Part shown: one piece after another, positions 56,413 to 64,000 of the stretch
Position numbering within the stretch: the first letter of the stretch is position 1
How the letters are laid out: every line of letters begins with the position of its first letter
Source: Solimicrobium silvestre
GTDB lineage: Bacteria > Pseudomonadota > Gammaproteobacteria > Burkholderiales > Burkholderiaceae_D
Length of the DNA stretch: 64,000 nt
NCBI RefSeq assembly: GCF_002976435.1
Contig: NZ_PUGF01000004.1
Coordinates: 1 to 64,000 of the forward strand
Reading direction: 5' to 3'
Translations under genes and position numbers: made by a program
Notes under the pieces: model-generated
Database searches by the model: none
Seen by the model: only the letters and a program-made list of their open reading frames with translations
Told to the model about the DNA's origin: nothing

Positions 56413-56488
56413 TGGTGCCGACTGCAGGACTTGAACCCGCCACCCCCTGATTACAAGTCAGGTGCTCTACCAGATGAGCTAAGTCGGC
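56413..56488 (-). tRNA. tRNA-Thr (anticodon TGT)
   Basis: A 76-base cloverleaf with encoded CCA on the minus strand. Acceptor stem GCCGACT pairs with AGTCGGC; the D arm is GCTCATCTGGTAGAGC; the anticodon loop is TTGTAAT (TGT); the T arm has GGTTCAAGTCC. Its 3' half is duplicated in degraded form at 38725. It marks the right border of the variable region. Confidence 0.96.
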
Positions 56489-56513
56489 TAAACTTGAAGA
56501 TCGAGATTATATA

Positions 56514-56978
56514 TTACTTTATGATGGTTAGGCTAGGTTTTTTTCTGATTTCTTTTAAATTTGTTTCTGTTTTTGCCGAACTATCGTCTGTGTTAGTAAT
56601 TGCCAAAGTCATTGCTGGCTTTTCAGTTACTGGCGACGGCGCAATTTCTTTATTTACTAATTCAGAACTAACTTCAAAAGCCATGCCCTGCCCGTTTTCG
56701 CTAGCATAAATTGCGGCGATAGCTTCTATCGGCACATAAATATCACGTGATACTCCGCCAAAACGTGCTTTAAAACTGATCGCTAAATTATCCATCTGCA
56801 AACCGCTGCAGGCTGAGAAGGCGATGTTTAAAACGATGTCGCCGTTACGGACGAATTCCATCGGTACGCGCACTTGACCTTGCACCTTGACGGCGATGTG
56901 CGGTGTGTAGCCATTATCCGTGCACCATTCGTACAGGGCGCGAATTAAATACGGCTTGGTTGAGGCTGTTTCCGACAT
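56514..56978 (-). CDS. sspB: ClpXP protease specificity-enhancing factor SspB
   Basis: A 154-residue adaptor that delivers ssrA-tagged and other substrates to ClpXP. The conserved N-terminal TKPYLIRALYEWCTDNGYTPHIAVKV and GDIVLNIAFSACSGLQMDNLAISFKARFGGVSRDIYVPIEAIAAIYASENGQGM form the peptide-binding domain. The C-terminal tail is variable and ends PSLTIIK, a ClpX-binding-type tail. The start at 56978 (MSETAST) gives family-like length; a longer in-frame start adds an implausible Cys-rich leader. Follows sspA on the same strand. Confidence 0.95.
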   Translation of the reverse strand: MSETASTKPYLIRALYEWCTDNGYTPHIAVKVQGQVRVPMEFVRNGDIVLNIAFSACSGLQMDNLAISFKARFGGVSRDIYVPIEAIAAIYASENGQGMAFEVSSELVNKEIAPSPVTEKPAMTLAITNTDDSSAKTETNLKEIRKKPSLTIIK

Positions 56979-57044
56979 AATATTTACCACTTTTTTCCAG
57001 CACTGCGGGCAACCTGAACAACAGGCTGCCACACAGACTTAGTA

Positions 57045-57656
57045 TTAACGACGCATTACTTTTTCAGAAGGAGTCAACGCTTCAATGTAGGCAGGACGGG
57101 AAAAAATCCGTTCTGCGTATTTCATTAACGGCGCTGCTGTTTTTGAAATTTCAATGCCGTAATGATCCAAGCGCCACAGCAGAGGTGCAATAGCGACGTC
57201 TAACATTGAAAACTCTTCGCCCAACATGTATTTATTTTTGATAAATAATGGGGCTAAAGTTGTTAAACGATCGCGAATTTCTGCGCGTGCTTTGTCTAAT
57301 ACTTTGCTTGAATTACCTGATTTGTCATTTTCCAAAGTATGTACATGAATGAACAATTCTTTTTCAAAATTAAACAACATCAAGCGTGCGCGTGAGCGCA
57401 TTAACGGATCCGCTGGCATCAATTGCGGATGCGGGAAACGCTCATCAATGTATTCATTGATGATGTTGGATTCATACAAGATCAGATCGCGTTCGACCAG
57501 AATAGGTACTTGACCGTACGGATTCATGGTTGAGATATCTTCAGGCTTGTTGAATAAATCAACATCACGGATTTCAAAATCCATTCCTTTTTCAAACAAG
57601 ACCAAACGGCAGCGTTGTGAGAAAGGGCAAGTTGTGCCCGAGTAGAGAACCATCAT
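57045..57656 (-). CDS. sspA: Stringent starvation protein A, GST-like
   Basis: A 203-residue protein with glutathione-S-transferase fold that binds RNA polymerase and alters transcription in stationary phase and stress. The thioredoxin-like N-terminal half has LYSGTTCPFSQRCRLVLFEKGMDF and GQVPILVERDLILYESNIINEYIDERFPHPQLMP; the helical half has FSMLDVAIAPLLWRLDHYGI. It is followed after 66 bases by sspB, as in other proteobacteria, and lies downstream of petABC, a typical betaproteobacterial order. Confidence 0.95.
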   Translation of the reverse strand: MMVLYSGTTCPFSQRCRLVLFEKGMDFEIRDVDLFNKPEDISTMNPYGQVPILVERDLILYESNIINEYIDERFPHPQLMPADPLMRSRARLMLFNFEKELFIHVHTLENDKSGNSSKVLDKARAEIRDRLTTLAPLFIKNKYMLGEEFSMLDVAIAPLLWRLDHYGIEISKTAAPLMKYAERIFSRPAYIEALTPSEKVMRR

Positions 57657-57730
57657 TTTTGTAGTTCCTTAAAAACAAATAGAGCAAGACCTAACGGTTC
57701 ACTCTGATAGTACGAACAGCGTACAACACA

Positions 57731-57763
57731 TAGTGATTTACCGCGCTAAACAGTAAATCACTA
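57731..57763. terminator. Hairpin between petC and sspA
   Basis: TAGTGATTTAC and GTAAATCACTA are perfect 11-base arms with an 11-base loop, 34 bases after the petC stop on the transcribed (minus) strand. There is no U run after it, so it may be a pausing or RNA-protecting hairpin, or a partial terminator separating petABC from sspAB. Confidence 0.5.
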
Positions 57764-57796
57764 TTACTTATTTACTTAACTTAATTCTTTATTCAG

Positions 57797-58558
57797 TTAC
57801 TTAACTTCTTTCCAGTACGATGCATTTAAACGCCATGCCAGCAAGCTCAACAAGCTCAACCACATCAGCACCCAAACACCTAAACGCTTACGCGTGCTTT
57901 GTGCTGGTTCGCCCATCCAGTTCAGATAACCAACCAAATCAGCGACTTCGTTGTCGTATTCAAGTGGGGTTAATTTACCAGGAGTGAGCATAGTGAATTT
58001 TTTGAATTCGATGGTTTTTTTAGCATGATCATGCTCGTCTTCGACCTCTTCAAACTCAGCGCTACGCACACCCTGCAATTCCCATAACACGTGAGGCATG
58101 CCGACATTCGGGAATACCATGTTATTCCAGCCAGTTGGACGAGACTCATCTTTGTAATAAGTGCGCAGATAAGTATACAACCAATCAGGGCCACTACCAG
58201 CTTCGGATGATTTAGAACGGGCAATCACGGATAAATCAGGCGGCGCCGCACCAAACCAGGCCTTGGCATCTTTAACCGACAAGTGGGTGGTCATCAGATC
58301 ACCGACTTTGTCGCCAGCTAACAGCAAATTATTTTTGATTTGATCATCAGTTAAACCCAGATCTTTCAAGCGGCTGTATCGCATAGAAACAGCAGAGTGG
58401 CAATTCAGACAGTAATTAACGAATAATTTTGCACCGTTTTGCAATGCCGCCATGTTGTTGGCACGGTCAGGGGCTTTATCCAACGGATAGCCTTCGCTTG
58501 CCAATGCCAAAGCTGGCAGCAAAACCAAGGTAGCGATAAATGTTTTAACAAATTTCAT
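57797..58558 (-). CDS. petC: Cytochrome c1 of the bc1 complex
   Basis: A 253-residue heme protein of the ubiquinol-cytochrome c reductase complex. It has a cleavable signal (ALALASEG), the heme motif CLNCHS near residue 48, the region with the Met ligand (NMVFPNVGMPHVLWELQG) and a C-terminal membrane anchor (VWVLMWLSLLSLLAWRL). The start at 58558 gives a clean signal peptide and follows a GGGACAGAAG site; a longer in-frame start would overlap petB. Third gene of petABC. Confidence 0.94.
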   Translation of the reverse strand: MKFVKTFIATLVLLPALALASEGYPLDKAPDRANNMAALQNGAKLFVNYCLNCHSAVSMRYSRLKDLGLTDDQIKNNLLLAGDKVGDLMTTHLSVKDAKAWFGAAPPDLSVIARSKSSEAGSGPDWLYTYLRTYYKDESRPTGWNNMVFPNVGMPHVLWELQGVRSAEFEEVEDEHDHAKKTIEFKKFTMLTPGKLTPLEYDNEVADLVGYLNWMGEPAQSTRKRLGVWVLMWLSLLSLLAWRLNASYWKEVK

Positions 58559-58578
58559 ATCTTCTGTCCCTTTGGATG

Positions 58579-59988
58579 CTAGTGAGGCTTGAATGTAACG
58601 CGGCTTGGTACTGGCTTGAATGTACCCATCGCGCTCCACCATGGCATTAATAAGAAGAAACCAAAGTAGATCACAGCACAAATTTGCGAAATACGTTCAC
58701 GCACCGGTGATGGCGGCTCTACACCCAAATATCCCAAAACAACAAACGCGATACCGAACAAGATAAACACGGTTTTATGCCAGTCCGGACGATAGCGTAT
58801 TGATTTAACCGGAGACTGATCCAGCCAAGGCATACCAGCCATAATCATTACCGAAGAACCGAACAACACCACGCCCCAGAATTTAGCTTCCAGACCGAAT
58901 GGCATCATGCCGATAATTATTAACAAACCGAGTGCGGCAATCGCTGCTTTGACGAATGCCGGCAATTTAGTTTTTAAGTAAATCAGGCTGACATACCCCG
59001 CGATACCGGCTTGCACCACATACAAGAACTCACTTGTGGTAGCACGCAAGATCGAATAAAACGGTGTGAAGTACCAAGTTGGAGCAATGTGCAACGGCGT
59101 CTTCAGTGAATCTGCCGGAATAAAATTGTTGGATTCCAGGAAGTAGCCACCCATTTCTGGAGCAAAGAAAACCACTGCGCTAAATAAGACTAAAAATACC
59201 GTCACGCCAAAAATGTCGTGAACAGAATAGTAAGGATGTGAAGGAATGCCATCCAACGGATGACCGTCAGCATCTAAGTTGTCTTTGATTTCAATGCCGT
59301 CCGGGTTATTTGAGCCGACTTCATGCAAGGCGATTAAATGCGCAGCAACCAAGCCCAGCAATACCAGCGGGATCGCAATAACGTGGAATGAGAAGAAACG
59401 ATTTAAGGTAGCGTCTGACACAACATAATCACCACGAATCCACAATGACAGATCAGGACCGATGAAAGGAATTGCACCAAACAAGTTAACAATAACCTGT
59501 GCACCCCAGTAAGACATTTGGCCCCAAGGCAGCAAGTAACCGAAGAAGGCTTCTGCCATTAAACACAAGAAAATGGCAAAGCCGAATAACCAGACCAGTT
59601 CACGTGGCTTGCGATAAGAACCGTACATCAAGGCTCGCGCCATGTGCAGGTAAATGATGATGAAGAACGCAGAAGCTCCGGTGGAGTGCATGTAGCGCAC
59701 TAACCAACCCCAAGGCACTTCGCGCATGATGTATTCAACTGAGGCAAACGCTAACGTTGCATCTGGTTTGTAGTGCATTACCAAAAAAATACCGGTGACG
59801 ATTTGTATCACCAACACCAACATGGCTAATGAACCGAAGATATACCAAAAGTTAAAGTTTTTTGGTGCGTAGTATTGGCCCCATTGATCGTTCCATAATT
59901 TAGTTAATGGAAAACGGGAATCAACCCAATTCAGAGCTTTGTCGACGACGGGTGCGTCTGCCGGCAGCTTCTTCTCAACAAATGCCAT
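58579..59988 (-). CDS. petB: Cytochrome b of the bc1 complex
   Basis: A 469-residue polytopic protein that binds two b hemes and both quinone sites of complex III. Heme-ligand helices are RYMHSTGASAFFIIIYLHMARAL and RFFSFHVIAIPLVLLGLVAAHLIALHEVGSNNP. The Qo-site motif is present as APTWYFTPFYSILR in place of the canonical PEW (here PTW, common in some betaproteobacteria). It starts three bases after the petA stop. The 30-residue cytoplasmic N-terminus is normal. Confidence 0.95.
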   Translation of the reverse strand: MAFVEKKLPADAPVVDKALNWVDSRFPLTKLWNDQWGQYYAPKNFNFWYIFGSLAMLVLVIQIVTGIFLVMHYKPDATLAFASVEYIMREVPWGWLVRYMHSTGASAFFIIIYLHMARALMYGSYRKPRELVWLFGFAIFLCLMAEAFFGYLLPWGQMSYWGAQVIVNLFGAIPFIGPDLSLWIRGDYVVSDATLNRFFSFHVIAIPLVLLGLVAAHLIALHEVGSNNPDGIEIKDNLDADGHPLDGIPSHPYYSVHDIFGVTVFLVLFSAVVFFAPEMGGYFLESNNFIPADSLKTPLHIAPTWYFTPFYSILRATTSEFLYVVQAGIAGYVSLIYLKTKLPAFVKAAIAALGLLIIIGMMPFGLEAKFWGVVLFGSSVMIMAGMPWLDQSPVKSIRYRPDWHKTVFILFGIAFVVLGYLGVEPPSPVRERISQICAVIYFGFFLLMPWWSAMGTFKPVPSRVTFKPH

Positions 59989-59990
59989 GA

Positions 59991-60605
59991 TTAAGCCTCG
60001 CCTTTCTCATCTTTACCGATGACAATTTTAGTGTCGGAAAGATACATATGCGGTGGGACATCCAAGTTTTGTGGTGCTGGTTTGTTTTTGAACACACGGC
60101 CAGACAAATCGAATGTGGAACCGTGGCATGGGCATAAAAATCCGCCTACCCAATTGTCAGGCAACGATGGTTGTGGGCCTTCTGCAAATTTCTTACCTGG
60201 CGAGCAGCCCAGATGAGAGCAAATGCCAACTGCAATCAACACATCTTTATGGTCTTTACGCGAGCGACTTTGCTTTTCGCAGTACTCGGGCAACGGCATA
60301 GTGTAAGGTTTTAACGAATCAGGATCAGCAACTTCGCTTTCCGTTTTAGCCAGGCTCGCCATCATTTCAGGCGTACGTTTAAGTATCCAGACTGGTTTGC
60401 CGCGCCATTCGGCGACAGTCATTTCCCCTGGTTGCAAACTTGAAATATCCACTTCAACTGGAGCGCCCGCTGCTTTTGCGCGTTCAGATGGTTGAAATGT
60501 GCTGACCAGCGCACCTGTTGCGGCCAAACCTACAACTCCACCTGCCGCGCACGTTGCGACGAGCAAGCCACGGCGGCCGGAATCGACCTGCTTTTCGTTA
60601 CCCAT
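59991..60605 (-). CDS. petA: Rieske iron-sulfur protein of the bc1 complex
   Basis: A 204-residue subunit with an N-terminal Tat-like anchor (SGRRGLLVATCAAGGVVGLAA) and the Rieske [2Fe-2S] ligands in CSHLGCSP and CPCHGSTFD. It moves electrons from ubiquinol to cytochrome c1. The start at 60605 (MGNEKQV) is preferred because it gives the usual short N-terminus before the twin arginine; an ATG 17 codons upstream is possible. First gene of petABC. Confidence 0.94.
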   Translation of the reverse strand: MGNEKQVDSGRRGLLVATCAAGGVVGLAATGALVSTFQPSERAKAAGAPVEVDISSLQPGEMTVAEWRGKPVWILKRTPEMMASLAKTESEVADPDSLKPYTMPLPEYCEKQSRSRKDHKDVLIAVGICSHLGCSPGKKFAEGPQPSLPDNWVGGFLCPCHGSTFDLSGRVFKNKPAPQNLDVPPHMYLSDTKIVIGKDEKGEA

Positions 60606-60760
60606 ACCAACCCCATTCGTCAAAACTAAATTTGTTGAAAAATTTACAGCCATCATAGAATAAGACTATTACTTAACATCCAGCAACCCTAAATTATAAA
60701 GGAGCCAGAGCCTGAATTAAAGGAAAACATTAAGATGCATGCAATCAAGCTCGTTTTTTG

Positions 60761-60783
60761 AGCAAAACTCTGCTGGTTTTGCT
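60761..60783. repeat. Perfect 8-bp inverted repeat in the petA-mscL promoter region
   Basis: AGCAAAAC and GTTTTGCT are separated by seven bases, between the divergent petABC and mscL genes. No T run follows on either strand. It could be an operator or a leader hairpin of the mscL or petA mRNA. Confidence 0.4.
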
Positions 60784-60885
60784 GCATGACACCACACTAA
60801 AGCAGTTGATTTTAAAAGATAATTTAAGTTCGCAGGTGTAAAATAGCAACTACTTACTTATTTACAACTACCATAAGGAGCCAAT

Positions 60886-61305
60886 ATGGCAATGATGCAA
60901 GAATTTAAATCATTTATCACGCGCGGCAATGTCGTTGATTTGGCAGTCGGTGTCATTGTTGGCGCAGCATTCAGTAAAATTGTCGATTCGTTAGTACAAG
61001 ACGTGATCATGCCAGTGGTTGGCAAAGTGGTCGGCGGCCTGGATTTTGCGAATTACTATCTGCCACTCAACCACCAAGACACTAATTTGACCTTGGTCGA
61101 GGCTAAAAAACTCGGCGCAGTATTTGCCTACGGCAATTTTTTAACCATTGTCCTTAACTTCCTGATTTTGGCTTTCATCATTTTTCAAATGGTGCGCTTA
61201 GTGAATAGCGCCAGAAAAAAAGCCGAGGAGGCACCGGCGGCCCCCGCTGCAACACCGGAAGAAGTGCTGTTGTTGCGCGAAATTCGTGATTTATTAAACA
61301 AATAA
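60886..61305 (+). CDS. mscL: Large-conductance mechanosensitive channel
   Basis: A 139-residue inner-membrane channel that opens under high membrane tension to release solutes during osmotic downshock. The N-terminal helix [32 protein letters not shown] holds the pore-lining TM1, and the second helix is [21 protein letters not shown]. The C-terminal cytoplasmic bundle ends [12 protein letters not shown] consensus AAGGAG lies upstream of the ATG. Convergent with the Nif3-like gene. Confidence 0.97.
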   Translation: MAMMQEFKSFITRGNVVDLAVGVIVGAAFSKIVDSLVQDVIMPVVGKVVGGLDFANYYLPLNHQDTNLTLVEAKKLGAVFAYGNFLTIVLNFLILAFIIFQMVRLVNSARKKAEEAPAAPAATPEEVLLLREIRDLLNK

Positions 61306-61323
61306 CTCGCGCATTGAACAACC

Positions 61324-62097
61324 TCAAACTGGGTTAGGTATATCCACAAAATGGTGGATAACACCAAACTGCTCCGCAATTGCCTGACCCAGCGCCTGCA
61401 CACCGTAGCGTTCGGTAGCATGATGTCCGCAAGCCAAATAAGCCACGCCGGACTCACGCGCCAAATGCACAGTCGGCTCTGAAATCTCACCCGACAAATA
61501 CACCGTTGCACCGATGTTGATCGCATCATCCAGGAAGTTTTGCGCAGCTCCGGTACACCAGGCAATCCTCCCCAAAGGTTGATCTGGTTCGCCAATTAAT
61601 AAGGGTGTGCGCCCTAATTTGGCTTCTATCCAGCGACTTAAATCCCCCACGGTACGCAGCTCTGAATTATTAATGTAGCCATAGCTAGCCAAGCTCTGAT
61701 CGGCAAAAGTTCCTTCCGCAACCAATTCCAGCTGCCTGGCTAACTGCACGTTATTACCCCATTCCGGATGCAAATCCAACGGCAAATGGTAGCCATATAA
61801 ATTTATATTGTGGTTGATGAGTTTTTTGATGCGCTGATATTTTGGTCCCACCAAACACGGATTTTCACCGCGCCAGAAATAACCGTGATGTACGATAAGG
61901 CAATCCGCCTGCAATTCAATCGCCGCCTCAATCAGTGCCAAACTCGCCGTTACGCCACTAACTACAACTTTTATTTGCTCAACACCTTCCACCTGCAAGC
62001 CATTTGGACAATAATCATTTATTCTAGAAATTTGTAACTTATCGGCTAGAAATTGACTAAGCTCATCCCTACTTACCAGTTTCTTATGTAGATTCAT
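61324..62097 (-). CDS. Nif3-like dinuclear metal-centre protein (YbgI family)
   Basis: A 257-residue protein of the NIF3 family. CLIVHHGYFWRG and YHLPLDLHPEWGNN provide the two His-rich metal sites, and CGHHATERYGVQALG the C-terminal site. Family members form toroidal hexamers with a di-iron or di-zinc centre; a GTP cyclohydrolase-like role has been suggested for some, but function here is unknown. It lies divergently next to the HtrA-like protease gene. Confidence 0.9.
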   Translation of the reverse strand: MNLHKKLVSRDELSQFLADKLQISRINDYCPNGLQVEGVEQIKVVVSGVTASLALIEAAIELQADCLIVHHGYFWRGENPCLVGPKYQRIKKLINHNINLYGYHLPLDLHPEWGNNVQLARQLELVAEGTFADQSLASYGYINNSELRTVGDLSRWIEAKLGRTPLLIGEPDQPLGRIAWCTGAAQNFLDDAINIGATVYLSGEISEPTVHLARESGVAYLACGHHATERYGVQALGQAIAEQFGVIHHFVDIPNPV

Positions 62098-62126
62098 CTT
62101 TATTTACCTCTCAAAATTAAAATTCT

Positions 62127-63323
62127 ATGCGACGACTCTGGCTCTTATTCGCTCAAGTAGCAACAATCTGTTTGGCGTTATTATTGATTGTAAGCACCTT
62201 AAAACCCGAGTGGGTCAATAAATTTTCCAGTTTTGGAAAAAGTGCGCACTTAACTTCCTCCACCATTCCCATGCTGGAAGCGCCTATTAATACAGTAGCG
62301 CCCGGCAGTTATCGCGACGCCGCCAAGCGCGCCATGCCTTCGGTGGTGAATATTTTCACCACAAAAGAAGTGAAGCGCGCTAAAAACCCACTCTACAACG
62401 ATCCGTTATTCAGACGATTTTTCGGCCAAAATCCGAATCCCCCGCCTGAAAAACAATCAAGCCTGGGATCAGGCGTCATCGTCAGCGCCAACGGCTACGT
62501 GATCACCAACAACCACGTGGTGAATTCCGCCGATGAAATCGATGTGGTACTCACCGATGGCCGCAAAGCGATAGCCAAAGTAGTAGGCACCGATCCCGAA
62601 ACGGATTTGGCGCTGATTAAAATCGACTTGCCTGACTTGCCCGCTATCACCTTAGGCCACATCGAAAAAGCCAGCGTGGGCGATGTGGTATTAGCCATTG
62701 GTAATCCGTTCGGTGTTGGGCAAACAATTACAATGGGAATTATTTCTGCGCTGGCCCGGAATCATCTCGATATCAATACCTTTGAAAATTTCATTCAAAC
62801 TGACGCAGCCATTAATCCAGGCAATTCCGGCGGTGCCCTAATTGATACCAACGGTAATTTAATCGGCATTAACAGCGCCATTTTTTCACAAAATGGCGGT
62901 TCGTTGGGCATCGGTTTTGCCATTCCGGTCAGCACAGTTAAATCCGTTATGGATGGCATTATGGCCAACGGCCATGTAATACGCGGCTGGATTGGGGTTG
63001 AACCGCAAGACGTTACGCCGGAATTAGCTGAGAATTTTGGCGTAAAAGAAAATGCAGGAACATTAATTGCCGGCGTAATTCGTAGCGGCCCAGCGGATCG
63101 TGCCGGTGTTAAACCGGGCGATATTTTAGTCAAAGTGAATGACACACAGGTTACCGATCGGGTTGCCATGATGAATTTGATTGCACAATTACCGCCCGAT
63201 CAAAAAGCCAAACTAACTTTTTTGCGCAAGGGAAAAACCCTGACTCTGGATGTGTTAATCGGCACTCGTCAGCCACAACCAGTGTCAACCACGAATGACG
63301 ATGACGAAGATGGCGCCAAGTAA
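62127..63323 (+). CDS. HtrA/DegS-like periplasmic serine protease with one PDZ domain
   Basis: A 398-residue S1C protease. An uncleaved N-terminal membrane anchor (residues 5-23) holds it in the inner membrane. The catalytic triad is His130 (NNHVV), Asp160 (PETDLALI) and Ser234 (NPGNSGGAL). A single PDZ domain (about 290-375, AGVIRSGPADRAGVKPGDIL) follows, then an acidic tail. One PDZ plus an anchor matches DegS/AlgW, which starts the sigma-E envelope-stress cascade, rather than DegP with two PDZ domains. Confidence 0.92.
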   Translation: MRRLWLLFAQVATICLALLLIVSTLKPEWVNKFSSFGKSAHLTSSTIPMLEAPINTVAPGSYRDAAKRAMPSVVNIFTTKEVKRAKNPLYNDPLFRRFFGQNPNPPPEKQSSLGSGVIVSANGYVITNNHVVNSADEIDVVLTDGRKAIAKVVGTDPETDLALIKIDLPDLPAITLGHIEKASVGDVVLAIGNPFGVGQTITMGIISALARNHLDINTFENFIQTDAAINPGNSGGALIDTNGNLIGINSAIFSQNGGSLGIGFAIPVSTVKSVMDGIMANGHVIRGWIGVEPQDVTPELAENFGVKENAGTLIAGVIRSGPADRAGVKPGDILVKVNDTQVTDRVAMMNLIAQLPPDQKAKLTFLRKGKTLTLDVLIGTRQPQPVSTTNDDDEDGAK

Positions 63324-63378
63324 TCCATCAGTAAGCCATTAATCAAATACCCAAAGCTAACAACTCACACGACCAACC

Positions 63379-64000
63379 ATGCATATTCAAGACCTGACCC
63401 GTTATTTAGCCGAACTTTCCGACAACAATAACCGGGCATGGTTTGTCATGAATAAGCCGCGTTATGATATTTTGCGCGAAGAATTTTTAGCCTTGGTGAG
63501 TGATCTGATTGTTCAAATCAGCAAATTTGACCCCTTAATCCTGGGCTGCAATCCTAAAAAAGCGCTGTTCCGAATTAATCGCGATGTGCGCTTTGCCAAC
63601 GATAAGAGTCCGTACAAAACCACTTTTTCTGCGGCGATTGCGGCTGGCGACATTAAAAAGCCCAGCCAAGGAGGCGGCCCGGTTTATTACTTTCACCTGA
63701 GCGCCAATGGCGATCTGCGTTATGCAGTCGGCGAATATACGCCGCCAGCGGATAGGCTGAAACAAATTCGTAACCACATTGCTGAAAACGGTGCGAGTTT
63801 GGCGAAGATATTAAAGGCTAAAAAATTGCAGGCAGCTTTTGGTGGGTTGCAAGAAAAAGATAAATTACTGCGGGCTCCGAAAGGCTTTGAGCCCGATCAC
63901 CCGCAGATTGAATTAATCAAACTCAAGCATTTTATGGTGTGGAATGTGCTGGCGCTTAGCGAGCTAACTATCGGGCAGCAAACTGAGGAATTAACCAAAA
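63379..64000 (+). CDS. DUF2461 family protein, partial at window end
   Basis: The ATG at 63379 opens a frame that runs off the right edge after 207 codons without a stop. MHIQDLTRYLAELSDNNNRAWF, the LFRINRDVRFANDKSPYKTTFSAAI block and GPVYYFHLSANGDLRYAVGEY-like segments mark the DUF2461 (TIGR02453) family, whose members usually have about 220-230 residues, so only the last 15-25 residues are missing. Function unknown. Confidence 0.88.
   Translation, partial: MHIQDLTRYLAELSDNNNRAWFVMNKPRYDILREEFLALVSDLIVQISKFDPLILGCNPKKALFRINRDVRFANDKSPYKTTFSAAIAAGDIKKPSQGGGPVYYFHLSANGDLRYAVGEYTPPADRLKQIRNHIAENGASLAKILKAKKLQAAFGGLQEKDKLLRAPKGFEPDHPQIELIKLKHFMVWNVLALSELTIGQQTEELTK

Overview
The window looks like a chromosomal segment of a betaproteobacterium, most likely order Burkholderiales and possibly Oxalobacteraceae. 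The evidence is gene order and family content: mltA next to apaG; rpe-gph followed by a trp leader and trpEGDC; a petABC-sspA-sspB-tRNA-Thr block; and mscL, a Nif3-like gene and a single-PDZ HtrA protease. No 16S rRNA is present, so the placement is inference. A strong rrn-like promoter points out of the left edge.

Left conserved part (1-18.5 kb). Minus strand: an enoyl-CoA hydratase, lytic transglycosylase MltA, ApaG, and a three-gene molybdenum hydroxylase operon (Mo subunit, 2Fe-2S subunit, tri-heme cytochrome c). A 34-residue membrane microprotein gene fills the mltA-apaG gap on the opposite strand. Plus strand: rpe-gph, a trp leader peptide with two Trp codons and a candidate attenuator, then trpE-G-D-C. 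Next is a minus-strand group: an M61 peptidase, a DUF3429 protein, a MocA-like cytidylyltransferase (a plausible cofactor partner for the Mo enzyme), a DsbC-type protein and a UbiH-family hydroxylase. A tRNA-Phe with its terminator closes the block.

Variable part (18.5-56.4 kb), between tRNA-Phe and tRNA-Thr, is a surface-glycan region in two halves. The first (19-38 kb) has glycosyltransferases, a GNAT/PIG-L pair, a GtrB/GtrA-like lipid-sugar pair, a YfhO-like membrane protein, a fatty-acid-hydroxylase-family protein, two paralogous methyltransferases, an acyltransferase, and a Wzm/Wzt exporter whose Wzt has a C-terminal cargo-binding extension. No Wzy or Wzx was recognised, so an ABC-exported O-antigen or capsule-like polymer is the likely product. 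The second half (39.3-48.3 kb) is the most unusual: a seven-gene operon, every junction overlapping, encoding a tandem double nucleotidyltransferase, GtrA, a GT2 enzyme, a phosphodiesterase-like protein, a polytopic membrane protein fused to a uridine-kinase-like domain, a HAD phosphatase and a class II aldolase. I infer a module that makes, activates and transfers an uncommon small sugar or polyol. A large membrane protein and a 14-repeat GloVer lipoprotein follow.

This second half is bounded by mobile-element wreckage and by two copies of the tRNA-Thr 3' end: an intact gene at 56.4 kb and a degraded copy at 38.7 kb in the same orientation. This is the geometry of an old element integrated in a tRNA gene, although no integrase remains. 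The wreckage comprises an ISAs1-type remnant, a mosaic of IS3, IS30 and IS110 pieces, and a decayed IS66 element.

Right conserved part (56.4-64 kb): tRNA-Thr, sspB, sspA and petC-petB-petA on the minus strand, then mscL, a Nif3-like gene, an HtrA/DegS-like protease and a partial DUF2461 gene cut by the window end.
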